From: Doryteuthis pealeii
Taxonomy: Eukaryota; Mollusca; Cephalopoda; Myopsida; Loliginidae
Assembly: GCA_023376005.1 (NCBI GenBank)
Contig: CM042157.1
Coordinates: 68,260,494-68,324,493 of the forward strand
Length of the DNA stretch: 64,000 nt
Reading direction: 5' to 3'
Shown: positions 1 to 9,312 of the stretch, in pieces
Layout: every line of letters starts with the position of its first letter
Position numbering within the stretch: position 1 is the first letter of the stretch
The notes under the pieces: generated by a model
Told to the model about the DNA's origin: nothing
Seen by the model: only the letters and a program-made list of their open reading frames with translations
The model's database searches: none
Translations under genes and position numbers: made by a program

Positions 1-387
1 ATTTACATATACCAGCACATTTTTATACTTTATGTTGTGGGGTTTTAAGGGTACAAAATAAGACAAATGACTGGTAACAATGGATACAAATGTATTGAAC
101 AAAAGGAGTAGAAATTTACAGCAAAGAAAGTGGAGATTGCGTCCGACCAATATAGTTACAAATTGACTCGTATTTGCTTCGTCTCAAGCAACAATTGTTC
201 TTATTACTTATAGTAGCCGTCGGCGCATTCCATTTATGTCAATAGGTTATATCACCTATAACACTTTACTTACATATATCTGTATATCTTTATACTTATA
301 TATAACTGTATATTTCTATACTTTACATACAAATGCCTGCATATTTTTATAATTTACTTATATATATGTTTTTTTAATATTTTTCAG
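1..387 (+). other. 3' end of an upstream intron of the PEAK-like gene
   Basis: This is AT-rich non-coding sequence ending in a clear 3' splice site: a T-rich tract at about 369-384 and CAG at 385-387. It contains a few imperfect copies of a roughly 30-bp TATAT-rich unit (about 250-365) and nothing I recognise as coding. At least one exon, probably 5' UTR, must lie upstream of the window, because the following exon starts with an acceptor and not with a promoter. Confidence 0.6.
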
Positions 388-390
388 CTC

Positions 391-447
391 ATGATGAAAC
401 AGGATGTCAGAAGTATGTGTAGAGTTCTCACAGAATGCCTGGCGTAA
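391..447 (+). promoter_or_regulatory. Short upstream ORF overlapping the start codon
   Basis: Two consecutive ATG codons at 391 and 394 open an 18-codon reading frame that stops at TAA 445-447. It overlaps the main start at 404 in a different frame. The first ATG has C at -3 (weak context), whereas the ATG at 404 has A at -3. A TGA at 392-394, in frame with the main ORF, shows that 404 is the first usable Met in this exon. The uORF could lower translation of the main protein by scanning competition. That is inference; only the arrangement is seen. Confidence 0.4.
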
Positions 448-1996
448 AGACCTTTGTGCAAACTGTTTGCGTCCCCGATCTGAGCACATCAAATCAGCTA
501 GCGATCCAACAAAGCCACGAAAAAGTTCCATTGGAAGAGGATCAACACCAATCCCAGCAAAACGAAACTCAACTCTCCTGAAGAGCTCGGTATCCCGGAG
601 CACGCCTGTCTACGACAAAAATGCCAACGAAAAGCAATCGTCTGAAGAAGATGTGAAACTTCTCAGCGTCAAGTCGTTGCCCGGTTATAATGATCCGCCA
701 GAGGACGGTCCTGGTGATTCCCCTGAGAAGGAAGCAGAGGTTGATGACGAGCCTGTGGAGAAGGACGATGATACTAGAGTCAAGACTCCGCCAACAAAGG
801 CTCCAAGACTCTTGAAGAGCTCTTTAAAATCGGGCTGTAATAAGGAACTAAATAAAAACCAAAGAGTTGTGATTGTTGATACCGAACCAGAAGTCATTGG
901 TCATGATGGTGGGATAGATTATTTATACCCTGATGAGGAGACTCCCGAAGCTTTGGATCCATCCCCACCGGGAGGTATTCAGCTGACCGAGGAGGAGAAG
1001 CAGTTTGCTCTCTTGGCGTTGGAGAATACACTGTGGAATTCGGATATCCACAATCTCCGTGTGGAGACACCGAAAGAGGGCCGTTTAAAGAGAGTACCGA
1101 GTAAAGAATTTGAAGATGTAGAGCTTGAATTTTTATGGAAAGCCGACAGGTTTACAGGCTTGAAAGACTGTGATCTGTTACCAAAAAAATTCGGGACTTT
1201 CCCTCGAAGGAGCCGGACTCCGAAAACCCAACTGTCTTCCCGACCTTCAGCAGAATTTCTTCTGGACCCAAACAAATCCCCAGAAAACGAGCTGAATTTC
1301 CGTCTACGGTCCGGTTCCGATAGTTCTTCCCTGTACCAAAGTTATGGTCCAAAGTATGGTGCTACAGTTAATATGATGGCGCAAAGTATGACCGAAGACA
1401 CTAATAGACTGAAGGTTGATCATTCCTCTCCCCACAGAAGCATTGAACATCTACCGAAGCCGGCGCCCAAACCAGCAACTCTCAAAAAGTGTATGAGTGA
1501 ATTTTCCGAAAAACCAGTACCAATAGCACGGAACAAAGACGATCGAGAGAAGAACCGACAGCATATGATGTCCAGATCTGTTGAAGGGAGGTTGGAAGAT
1601 TGTCTAGATAAACCAGAAGTTGTAGAATCAGATACACTAAAAAGGCAGAAGCCACCGGCCCCTGCGAAACGGCAGCACATAAATAGAGAAGGATCATTGC
1701 ATCGTAGAGATGAGATGTCTTCGAGTTTCGCAGGGACCACACTCGATAGAAAGTTTGACCAAGACGAGATGTCATTGCTAAAAGTCGATGCTAGTGATGC
1801 CCGATTTTCCAAGGCGAAATCCGTTGATTTCGAGGCCAAAATGGCTTCCGTGGCAGCAACCCTAGATTTTAACAAAACGAAAACTAAGAGGCAAGCACCA
1901 CAAGCCCTGTATCCCCCATGCATGAAGGCACAGCATCCCCCTCAAAATCACCCGCTAAGAACGTCGACCCAAACATTAGAAAGTCTCTCAGTGTAG
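404..1996 (+). CDS. PEAK1/Pragmin-like scaffold protein, first coding exon, 5' part (before the frame break)
   Basis: The exon begins at 388 after a consensus acceptor, and translation starts at 404 (A at -3, in-frame TGA just upstream). Residues 8-28 carry a conserved-looking motif with Phe8, Trp13, Cys18, Cys21 and His28. It resembles the very N-terminus of PEAK1 and PRAG1; MPRIP has a similar motif. The rest is low-complexity, Ser/Pro/Lys/Glu-rich and probably disordered, with Pro-rich SH3-type patches (about residues 350-360 and 418-425). PEAK proteins are pseudokinase scaffolds that bind Src-family, Grb2, Shc and Crk partners in adhesion and growth-factor signalling. This exon would be the regulatory tail. 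The frame ends at TGA-type termination at 1996, but coding clearly continues in another frame from about 1890-1918, so the last residues of this frame are probably not real. Reality of the gene is high; family assignment is moderate. Confidence 0.75.
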   Translation: MSEVCVEFSQNAWRKDLCANCLRPRSEHIKSASDPTKPRKSSIGRGSTPIPAKRNSTLLKSSVSRSTPVYDKNANEKQSSEEDVKLLSVKSLPGYNDPPEDGPGDSPEKEAEVDDEPVEKDDDTRVKTPPTKAPRLLKSSLKSGCNKELNKNQRVVIVDTEPEVIGHDGGIDYLYPDEETPEALDPSPPGGIQLTEEEKQFALLALENTLWNSDIHNLRVETPKEGRLKRVPSKEFEDVELEFLWKADRFTGLKDCDLLPKKFGTFPRRSRTPKTQLSSRPSAEFLLDPNKSPENELNFRLRSGSDSSSLYQSYGPKYGATVNMMAQSMTEDTNRLKVDHSSPHRSIEHLPKPAPKPATLKKCMSEFSEKPVPIARNKDDREKNRQHMMSRSVEGRLEDCLDKPEVVESDTLKRQKPPAPAKRQHINREGSLHRRDEMSSSFAGTTLDRKFDQDEMSLLKVDASDARFSKAKSVDFEAKMASVAATLDFNKTKTKRQAPQALYPPCMKAQHPPQNHPLRTSTQTLESLSV

Positions 1997-3084
1997 AGCA
2001 GCCTCGTCGGGCCACCCTGAGTGATGAAGGTGAATCAATGGACGGTATGGATAGCTACAATCGTAAAAATAATGAGAGTCGTATGAAGAAAGGTTTTGCA
2101 AGTATGTTCCGGAGTTTTTTGCGTCGCGGCCGAGATTCTTCCTCTGAAAGTAGCACGGAGCAAAGCTTCGATAACACCACTTCAGGAAAGGGGAATGAAA
2201 TCTCCAAGGATATACCAGCAATTATGTGTGATAACAAATCGGATCTTCTGAGCAATGAATGCCATAATTCGGATGAAAATGTCAGCGGGCAGTTCCGAGT
2301 GCGAGTCTTTCCCTCGCCAACGAAAAGTACCGTGAGTATGGCCTCCACTGGGAGCAGTACGAGCAATGAAGGTCTGGACAATCGTTTTCCCTCGGAGATG
2401 ACTACATCTGACAACCGACTTGACAGCCTCGAGCGACAAAAAGACTCCGGAGAAAAACTTGTCGAGAGCAACCCCTCTTCACGAAAATCAACCATGTCAC
2501 ACGAATCCGTTCACCGGTCAAACTCAATGTCAAATAGCTCGAACGTATCTGATAGCATGGAAGACGTAGTGGTCGTGCGGCGGAGAGTTAAAAGTCCGAA
2601 GAAGATGCCGGCTCCCAATGCTCCAAATTCGCCATCTATGGCACCAAGTAGTGAGAAAAATGCGCTCTTTGCCAAAGAGCTCGAACAGCGGCTTAGCAAA
2701 GCCGTCGAGAACAAGACCGGTACTCTGAAGAAGACACCAGCACCGAAACCCCCTGAACCACCACCTCCTTTGCCTGACGGTGAGGGAACGGAGAAGAATT
2801 CGACATCGAGTGGCACTAGCACTGCAACTGCGACTCCCTCATCTTCATCTCAGGATAGCGGTCGTCAGGATTCCGTTACGGAAATCCGACCTATCGAGAA
2901 GATAGAACTGCCAAAAGCCGCCCAAAGCAGGCGGAGTTTCTTGGGAAAGTTTGCTGGCAATCGACGTTCACGCCCTCCTCCTCCACCCGTTAAAAGAGCA
3001 AAATCAATCACAGAGGCATCTTTACCCACCCATGACATGACCCACATGAAGAAAATTGATCTAGCTGATATATCAGCACCTGTG
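1918..3084 (+). CDS. PEAK1/Pragmin-like scaffold protein, first coding exon, 3' part (after the frame break)
   Basis: This 389-codon frame continues the same exon one frame over and ends at a strong phase-0 donor (GTG, then GTAAGT from 3085). A basic-aromatic segment FRSFLRRGRD (about residues 64-73) recalls the basic segment upstream of the PEAK1 kinase region. Proline clusters PAPKPPEPPPPLP (about residue 274) and RPPPPPVKRAKS (about residue 352) look like SH3-binding sites. The remainder is Ser-rich and probably phosphorylated and disordered. The ATG at 1918 is not proposed as a real start, because the frame is open a little further upstream and no splice acceptor precedes it. Coding past 3084 in this frame is intron read-through. 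Confidence 0.75.
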
Positions 3085-3235
3085 GTAAGTGAATTAATTT
3101 TATCTCCAAAATTGAACGAAACACTTTTCACACCTATTTGTAAATGTGTTGTTTTTTACCGTTCTATACACTCATGCAGGTATATACATAGAAATTTTCT
3201 TGTATAAGCCTGTGTATACACTTACAGATTTCTCT

Positions 3236-3735
3236 GAATGTTTGAGATGAGGCTTGATGATTAGTATTATCTGCATTATTCGGACTATTGTCCTCATCTT
3301 TATTGTTATCTGTACAATGTTTCGGCCGATGTGCCCTCCGGCCTTCTTCAGGTATTTCTTTTCTCAGACTTGGGAACCTGCTTTCAAATTCGGGAACCTT
3401 CTTTCAAACTTGGGAACCTTCTTGTCGTAGTTGGAGCCATCACGGAACTTTGCACCTAACCCTTTATTCAGTCCACGGGGGTATCCTGTTCTCATAGAAA
3501 ATTAATTAACACAACTCCTACCCCAGCTATGGTTAGCGGAATGAGAACAGGATACCCCCGTCGACTACGACAAGAAAGTTCCCGAGTTCGAAAAGAAGGT
3601 TCCTGAGTCCAAGAAGGTTCCCGAGTCCGACAAGAAATACCTGAAGAAGACTGGTGGGCATATCGGCCAAAACGTTGTACAGATAACAATAAAGATGAAG
3701 ACAATAGTCCGAATAATGCAGATAATATTTACAGA
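3236..3735. mobile_element. Foldback repeat family FB1, copy 1 (two inverted arms, hammerhead-like cores)
   Basis: The arm at about 3262-3495 is repeated in reverse complement at about 3520-3730. Outer ends share the sequence that reads GATGAGGACAATAGTCC on one strand. Internal 20-bp sub-repeats (GGGAACCTTCTT type) vary in number between arms. The left arm, read on the minus strand (3312-3356), keeps a hammerhead-like core: CUGAAGA, a GGCC/GGCC hairpin, GAAAC. The right arm has lost it (CCAAAAC). Other copies are at 5405, 29027 and 48818. Confidence 0.65.
3312..3356 (-). ncRNA. Hammerhead-like ribozyme motif in FB1 copy 1
   Basis: On the minus strand: CUGAAGA, one extra A, stem GGCC/GGCC around a GGAGGGCACAUC-type loop, then GAAAC, stem I UAC/GUA and cleavage base U. 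Stem III is weak in this copy (ACAU). The core bases are intact, but the extra nucleotide after the first core strand differs from the textbook hammerhead, so activity is uncertain. Confidence 0.4.
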
Positions 3736-3763
3736 TTTATACGTCTTTACAAGAGCATATATA

Positions 3764-3860
3764 TTAGGGTAGGTCAATTTTAGAACTGTAACATCTCCCA
3801 TGTGGCGAAAGTTGCAAATTAATAATTGCCACACAAGAAAATTTGTTTGAAAATGTCAAC
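3764..3860 (+). repeat. Terminal fragment of a GGGTAGGT-ended repeat
   Basis: The fragment starts AGGGTAGGTCAATTTT and continues with the same 80 bp seen at the left end of the fuller element at 27103-27602. It is only one end; the other terminus is not recognisable here. Confidence 0.45.
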
Positions 3861-4129
3861 ATGGAGGATATTCTCTCTTTTTTGAGGGAAATAAAATTAT
3901 ACCATAGAATATTGACATGAAACTAAACAATACCACACAACATGATCCCAATAATGCTAACACATTATTAAAACCAATTACTAAAAAATAAATAAATATA
4001 AATACACAATATGTATAACTTCCTAACTGTTAGGCATGACATAACCCCAAATGGTTTGATATGCCGTTAAAATCAATAAACACATAAACAAACAAAATAA
4101 TTTTCTTCAAATCTTTGCCTTCTTTTGAA

Positions 4130-4600
4130 GAAATAGATTTACCTCATATAATAATAGAAGTGGTTACCTAGTGTAATAATACTAGAAACGGCTACTAATG
4201 GTGTCAGGTTATCAGATTTCTCTCATATAATACTAGAAGCAGCTACCTGGCATTGCCTGGGTTGATAGGCGTGTAATAAAAAGTTAGTCTTGTTTTGGTC
4301 TTACATAATTGATTTATGTTTTAATCACAAACACAACCAATGACTTTCCCGTCACTTACTTTTCAAATTTTAATTTTTGAATATCTTCCCAGATATAAAT
4401 AAAATCTTCATTATTTTTGCACAAAAAGCAAGATCTAGTGATATTTAATGTGTATATATATTTACTTTGTCATTAATTGTTTGAATTTTGTAGTTTCCTC
4501 ACGGTAGTTATTCTACACAGACATACATACATATATACACACATACACCCCAACTGCCCTTTGTATATGTATAGAGAGAAGATTATTATATCTGTATATA
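4130..4600 (+). repeat. Interspersed repeat family E, diverged copy
   Basis: This copy shares the CTAGAAGCGGCTACCTGG-type head and the long tail (ATAAATAAAATCTTCATTA, then ACTGCCCTTT) with copies at 7605-8010 and the three head-to-tail copies at 39710-40960. It has no coding potential. The class is unknown. Confidence 0.45.
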
Positions 4601-4765
4601 ATATTATCTATGTTATCTCTATTAATAATGGAGATTGTCTGTATTTATGTCTGTAACAAAAACTACGTCATAGCTCTATGTCACAGCTTACGTCACAATA
4701 TTCTTCCCAGATATAAATAAAATCTTCATTATTTTTGCACAAAAAGCAAGCTCTGGAGATAGTGA

Positions 4766-4770
<5 letters not shown>
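4600..4770 (+). repeat. Fragments of repeat family H and a duplicated family E tail
   Basis: The segment 4610-4705 (ATAATGGAGATT, then ACTACGTCA) matches 33335-33400 and 61921-61985. It is followed by a second copy of the family E tail that ends at a (TA)n array at about 4768-4810. Confidence 0.4.
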
Positions 4771-4804
<34 letters not shown>

Positions 4805-4814
<10 letters not shown>

Positions 4815-5091
4815 AACCCCTCCGCATGAGTAGGATGTGACACAAGGTCAATTTCTTAAGCGGAGTTAAACAGGTTTGAATTCAGAGTTTTCCTTCTCCT
4901 AGACCGGTTGCCTTACCAAGGTTAAAGAGCCCAGTCTGCCCTACTATTTATCCATAGCTGGAGGGAGAGTAGAATTCATACCTTTCCCAAGGGTATTAGC
5001 GCTAAGTGAAATGCAATTACCACGTCCAGGATTTGAACTCGGGGCGACGAGTCCATTTCCCATGACTTTAACCATTACACCACGCGCTTCC
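4805..5091 (-). mobile_element. tRNA-derived SINE B, near full length
   Basis: Read on the minus strand it has a tRNA-like head with an A box (GGTGTAATGGTTAAAGTC) and a B box (CGAGTTCAAATCC). A body of about 200 bp follows (CCCTTGGGAAAGGTATGA, GGGCAGACTGGGCTCTTTAA, CTAGGAGAAGGAAAACTC), with the end GGGGTTGGTAAATA merging into (TA)n. More than ten copies occur in the window. This is the typical layout of a Pol III SINE with a microsatellite tail. Confidence 0.8.
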
Positions 5092-5184
5092 ATAATGAAT
5101 ATGTATATATATTCAGTGTAACAGTTGGAGTCATAGATAATCGGTCTGAGTTCAAATCCAGGATGAAGATGTTTGTGTTTCATA

Positions 5185-5413
5185 TATGATGTAATGGTTA
5201 GCAAGCTAGATTTGCATACCATTGTCAGTGAGTTTGATTCTCACTGGGTGTCCCATACTTCTGGCCTTGTGCCACATCTAAGCTATAAGCTTTGTAAATG
5301 ACTATAGCGTTAATACCCTTGGGAAAGATATACATCCAACTACTCTCCCTTTAGCTATGAGTAAATAGTAGGGCAGACTGGACTCTTTAACCATAGCTAG
5401 GTAACCAGTCAGA
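5185..5413 (+). mobile_element. SINE C head joined to a SINE B fragment
   Basis: The segment 5185-5300 is tRNA-like: an A-box-like GTAATGGTTAGCAAGC and a B-box-like GAGTTTGATTCTCAC. It is shared with 56500-56770 and 57030-57300. It runs into the body of SINE B (CCCTTGGGAAAGATATAC onward) and ends at about 5413 in FB1, so it is a nested or chimeric copy. Confidence 0.5.
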
Positions 5414-5945
5414 AAATGTTTTTTTATTGTTATCTGTATAATGTTTCAGCCAATGTGCCCTCTGGCCTTCTTCAGATATTTCTCATCGGACTCGTGAGCC
5501 TTCTTGAACTCTGGAACCTTCTTATAATCAGGAGCCATCACGGAACTTTGAACCCAACCCTTTATTTGATCCACGGGAGTATTCTGTTCTCATTCTGCTA
5601 ACCATAGCTGTACAGTTGTTAAGCTGTGTTAATTATTATTGTATGTTACTGTCACCCTTGACTAGGATTGAACCTACAACCTAGAGATAACTGTCACTTA
5701 GAATTATCTTAACTCAACACCTTTATCCAATTAGACACAGGATACCCCCATGGATCGAATAAAGGGTTGGGTTCAAAGTTCCGTGATGGCTCACAATTAT
5801 GACAAGAAGGTTCCCGAGTCTGAAAAGAAGGTTTCCGAGCCCGACAAGAAATACCTGAAGATGGCCAGAGGGCACATCGGCTGAAACGTTGTACAGATAG
5901 CAATAAAGATGAGGACAATAGTCCGAATAATCCAAATAATACTAA
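5405..5945. mobile_element. Foldback repeat family FB1, copy 2, with an internal tRNA-like segment
   Basis: The left arm (5415-5600) and right arm (5740-5940) are inverted copies of the FB1 arm. Between them, 5652-5757 read on the minus strand looks tRNA-derived, with an A-box-like TCTAATTGGATAAAGG and a B box GTAGGTTCAATCC. The original unit was therefore probably a tRNA head, a body and a hammerhead tail on the minus strand, later joined to an inverted second copy. Confidence 0.55.
5852..5894 (+). ncRNA. Hammerhead-like ribozyme motif in FB1 copy 2
   Basis: The plus strand reads CUGAAGA, one extra U, a stem GGCC paired with GGCU, then GAAAC, the self-complementary ACGU as stem III, cleavage base U, and stem I UAC/GUA. 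The G-U change in the stem against the GGCC/GGCC of the other copies still pairs. Confidence 0.45.
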
Positions 5946-6045
5946 AATTAATATTAATTTAAATGTTCTTCCTTATTCTAATATTCCCTTCGTTGCTAAG
6001 TAACAGGAAGGTTTACCTACTCAACTTATACTTAATAAGCAGAAA

Positions 6046-6225
6046 GTATGCATCCAACTACTCTCCCTCCAGCTATGGGTAAATAGTAGGGCAGACTGGG
6101 CTCTTTAACCATGGCTAGGTAACCTGTCTAAAAGAAGGAAAACTCTAAATTCAAACCTGTTAAACTCTACTTAAGAAATTGAGCTTATGTCACATCCTGC
6201 TCGTCTGGAGGGATTGGTAAATATA
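6046..6225 (+). mobile_element. SINE B, 5'-truncated copy
   Basis: The copy starts within the SINE B body (CATCCAACTACTCTCCCTCC) and ends at GGGATTGGTAAATATA. The tRNA-like head is missing. Confidence 0.65.
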
Positions 6226-6364
6226 GATAAACAGTTTGTGGTGACATGTTTTAACATGAGACAATCCTTTAGATTGGAGCGAAAACATTAAAAAAATGAT
6301 TAATGAAACAGGAATGTTATATAAGGAAGTTGTGATTAATAGTTTTAAAGCTTATAAATGACAA

Positions 6365-6365
<1 letters not shown>

Positions 6366-6424
<59 letters not shown>
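6366..6424. repeat. (CA)n(TA)n microsatellite
   Basis: A perfect dinucleotide array: about 11 CA units followed by TA units. Many palindromic elements in this window begin or end at such arrays. Confidence 0.9.
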
Positions 6425-6427
<3 letters not shown>

Positions 6428-6439
6428 AAAATAAAATGG

Positions 6440-6690
6440 AAATTAATCCGACAGTATGAATAAGATATAATGAAAAAACAAACGATGTTTACAACTGAAA
6501 TAGGCTCATCAGAAGAGAAAGTGTGCAAACCGTTTCGGGGCCATTTCTCTTGACGGTTTAAATGGGCCGAGTGTTGCTTTTTAAACCGTCAAGAGAATTG
6601 GCCCCGAAACGGTTTGCACACTTTCTCTTCGGATGAGCCTATTTCAGTTGTAAACATCGTTTGTTTTTTTCATTATATCTTATTCATATA
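6440..6690. mobile_element. Palindromic foldback element between (TA)n arrays
   Basis: Arms at about 6456-6560 and 6584-6690 are nearly perfect reverse complements (GATGTTTACAACTGAAATAG against its complement; CCGTTTCGGGGCC against GGCCCCGAAACGG). The loop is under 30 bp. The element lies between TA arrays at 6390-6424 and 6688-6710. Confidence 0.7.
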
Positions 6691-6784
6691 TATATATATA
6701 TATATATATCAAAGGGTTACTACCATGTAAACATTGTAGTAGCATAAGTAGTTAATCCAAAAGGGCTCAATATATCTTGTAAAA

Positions 6785-6900
6785 TATAGAGCATTAATAG
6801 TTGTAGAAAAGTTATTTTCCCTACTACGGTTTCAGTGTTCTTAGAAGATGGTGTACTAAGAACACCAAAACCATGGTAGGGAAAATAAATTTTCTACAAC
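6785..6900. mobile_element. Small palindromic element with a decayed hammerhead core
   Basis: Arms TTGTAGAAAAGTTATTTTCC and its complement flank a short centre, and a (TA)n array follows. The right half keeps a GGUGU/ACACC hairpin followed by AAAACC and the palindrome ACCATGGT, which is the layout of the intact motif at 10576-10618 with core substitutions. It is the same family as the 10570 element. Confidence 0.45.
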
Positions 6901-6931
<31 letters not shown>

Positions 6932-6939
6932 TATATATA

Positions 6940-7170
6940 TGTTGTGATGTTAGTTCAACAGTAAAAAAAGAAGTCAAGTCGAGGTAGGGTAAAAAGAGAC
7001 AAGTGTATTTACAATAAGGTACAAGAACAGCTAGCTTGCTGCTAAACAGTAACAGTACGGTAACAGTATGGTAACAGTAATGGTAACAGTACAACCTTTT
7101 CACTCAGTGTCTCACTATTTATAGTGAGAACCGGTGTATATTCTCCACTGTAGGAACGGCCAGTACAACA
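6940..7170 (-). mobile_element. Candidate solo LTR (231 bp)
   Basis: The segment is bounded by TGTTGT and ACAACA. On the minus strand a TATA box (CTATAAATAG) lies about 45 bp in, followed by a polyA-like TTGTAAATA region, as in an LTR. It is flanked by ATATA on both sides, but inside TA arrays, so the 5-bp duplication is weak evidence. No second copy in the window confirms the ends. Confidence 0.4.
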
Positions 7171-7172
7171 AT

Positions 7173-8090
7173 ATATAGGATTGGAATGAAAGTCTTGTCC
7201 GATATAAAATAGTATTTATTCAACCAATTTGAAATAAATTGAGAAATATAAACAAAATGTCATTCGTCAGTGTCTCCAAAATATGGAAAATGGTCCACAC
7301 ATTTTTGCTAATGTTCTGGAAGTTGTTTTATGCCATTTGCATAGAATTCTACAGGTATTCTTGGAGACATAGTACCGAGTTAATCTTCTTCACAATGGCT
7401 GGTGCATTCATTCCATCTTTCCACAAAAAATATGTTAGCTTTCTTTTATGTCGCTTCTCTTAAATTCCATTATATGCCACAAAAGAATGTTTTTTTTAAA
7501 TAATTGCTATCTGAAACAAATAAATGAAATATATAAATTAAACAAAGTATTTAATAAAACATTAAAACATTTTAGAGACACTGACGATTGATGTTTTATT
7601 TATATACGAGCAGTGGCTAACCAATGTTGCCTGGGTAGAGGGGTATTTTTTAAGTTAGTCCCGCAGATCCATTATTACTAAATCGTGAGTTGAACCCTCG
7701 TGGGATGCCCCATTTAAATCCCTATTTAAAAAATAGACCTTGCATTGATCCAGCTACTCTGAAAAGAAATGTTAATGTCTACTATCTAAAATATTAAATG
7801 AAATAAAAATCCATGCTGTTATTTAAATTTTATTTTTTAATTATCTTCATGAATATAAATCAAATCTCTATTATTTTTGCTCAAAAACTAAGCCCTGATG
7901 ATATTTAATGTGTATATATATTTACTTTGTCGTTAATTATTTTATTTTCAAAGTTTCCTCCAGACATACATATACGCAACAACTGCCCTTTATATATGTA
8001 TAGATTTCGCAATTTACATGTTGTCTTTATTGGTTAAATACATGTTACTTTGTATCGGACAAGACTTTCATTCCAATCCTATATAAATAT
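7173..8090. mobile_element. Non-autonomous DNA transposon with about 35-bp inverted ends and nested repeats
   Basis: The sequence GGATTGGAATGAAAGTCTTG just inside 7176 recurs in reverse complement at about 8060-8087. A second, inner inverted pair (CAGTGTCTCCAAAA at 7269 and TTTTAGAGACACTG at 7571) marks a nested element of about 320 bp. A 74-codon open frame inside (7239-7463) has no family I recognise. The segment 7605-8010 is a copy of family E. Confidence 0.5.
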
Positions 8091-8179
8091 AGTAGTGTTT
8101 TCTAGTATTGGAGAATTTAGAATAAAGTGCTCAATTACAGGGGTAATAGCTGTATTTATTTGTTATAGAGTACAATACA

Positions 8180-8318
8180 TTTAAGGTGAGATTGTTACCA
8201 TTGGTTTCAAAGCAACATGTTAGCCACTTATCATCATGACAATGCACCTGTGATTTTTCATGGGTGTGTTGACTTGACGATAAGTGGTTAACACGCTAAT
8301 TTGAAACCAATGTTAACT
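8180..8318. mobile_element. Palindromic element FB2, copy 1
   Basis: The arms read GATTGTTACCATTGGTTTCA and its complement, with CCACTTATCATCATGACAAT in between. A single arm recurs at 8647-8702 and a fuller palindrome at 30744-30927. Confidence 0.6.
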
Positions 8319-8321
8319 AGG

Positions 8322-8425
8322 TCTGGGGAATGTAGAGCACCCCTTCATCACCATTGCTCCAGGTCCACTCTGACCCAGAGTGGTAATACCTGATCAGTGG
8401 GTTAAATAGAAAAAATGTGTTTAAA
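8322..8425 (+). repeat. Repeat family C fragment
   Basis: It matches the internal part (GGGGAATGTAGAGCACCCCT, then GTGGTAATACCTG) of copies at 21840-22075 and 24060-24285. Confidence 0.55.
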
Positions 8426-8429
8426 AGAA

Positions 8430-8920
8430 ATTGAGAACCCATTGGAGTCCAAGACTAATCAAGGACATAAAACTCCTTGAGGGAGTTCAGAGGAGAGCTA
8501 CTAAGGTAGCGAATGATTTAAAAACCCTTTCGTATGAAGAAAGACTTAGGAACATTGACTTACCAAGTTTGGTTTATCAACGTACAAGAGGGGATATGAT
8601 TGAAGTCTGCAAATATACACATGGTTTTTATTCAACAAATACTACTTAAGGTGAGATTGTTACCATTGGTTTCAAAGCAACATATTAGCCACTTATCGTC
8701 ATCACTATTGCTCAAAATATCAATACCATGGGTCATAAATTAAAACACTTTAAAAAGATTTGTAAAAAAATGCAAGACAAAATTATTTTAGTAACAGGGT
8801 GGTGAATACATGGAATAAACTACCATCCTCAGTAGTGAATGTCCCATCTCTAAACTCCTTTAAGGCAATGTTAGATAATCTGTGGAAAGATTATAAATAT
8901 TCTGTGGAATTAAGATGAAT
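8430..8920 (+). pseudogene. LINE reverse-transcriptase C-terminal fragment, interrupted by an FB2 arm
   Basis: The segment 8440-8640 translates to LIKDIKLLEGVQRRATK and then LSYEERLRNIDLPSL, the post-RT region typical of CR1/L2/jockey-type non-LTR elements. At 8647-8702 an FB2 arm interrupts it. At 8760-8915 the frame resumes with a VVNTWNKLPSSVVNVPSLNS-type block. A tail at 8930-8998 ends in (TTA)n, the likely LINE 3' end. Stops and the insertion make it dead. Confidence 0.75.
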
Positions 8921-9028
8921 GTTTATAAGGAACAGCTGACAGGTCTCAGACCTAATATACTAGCTGAAAGAATATTATTATTATTATTATTATCATTATA
9001 AAACTAAATGTCTTCGACATCATCATTA

Positions 9029-9250
9029 TCATCCTGTCGTGCTGCCAGCACGGATATCCATGACAATCTCTCGCCATCCCTCCCTATCACTCATTGCTCC
9101 TGGGAGATCCTCTGCACAGCATCCAGCATCCGCGCAGAGTTGATCTATGTACGTCTTTGCTGGGCGACCTATTCTGGCATGCCCATGTGATGGCATCCAC
9201 AGAAGAACGTCACTTATGAGTTCATCCTTGCTTCTCCAGCAGTGCCCAAT
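9029..9250 (-). pseudogene. LINE ORF2 C-terminal fragment
   Basis: On the minus strand it encodes HIGHCWRSKDELISDVLLW, then GRPAKTYIDQLCADAGC and DREGWREIVMDIRA, the C-terminal block found after the RT domain in many lophotrochozoan non-LTR retrotransposons. It is truncated at 5'. Scrambled fragments of the same block are at 52160-52345. Confidence 0.8.
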
Positions 9251-9254
9251 GTGT

Positions 9255-9312
9255 CTTGTTGACCCAATGGAATGACATGCCGTTAAAAACCCAACCAACC
9301 AACCAACCAACT
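9255..9312 (+). repeat. Repeat family C 3' tail with (AACC)n
   Basis: GACATGCCGTTAAAAACCC followed by CAACCAACCAACCAACC is the tail of family C, also at 22045, 22830, 24250, 43950 and 56950. Confidence 0.6.

Noticed and set aside
1905..1935. Tiny intron explaining the frame change
   Set aside because: The GT..AG pair at about 1909-1932 spans only 24 nt, too short to splice. It is also a multiple of three, so it would not shift the frame.
6580..6640. GAAACGG and GGATGAG/CTGATGAG in the 6440-6690 palindrome as another hammerhead
   Set aside because: The order of the two core strands does not allow stems I, II and III to pair in any permutation I tried. Only short matches remain.
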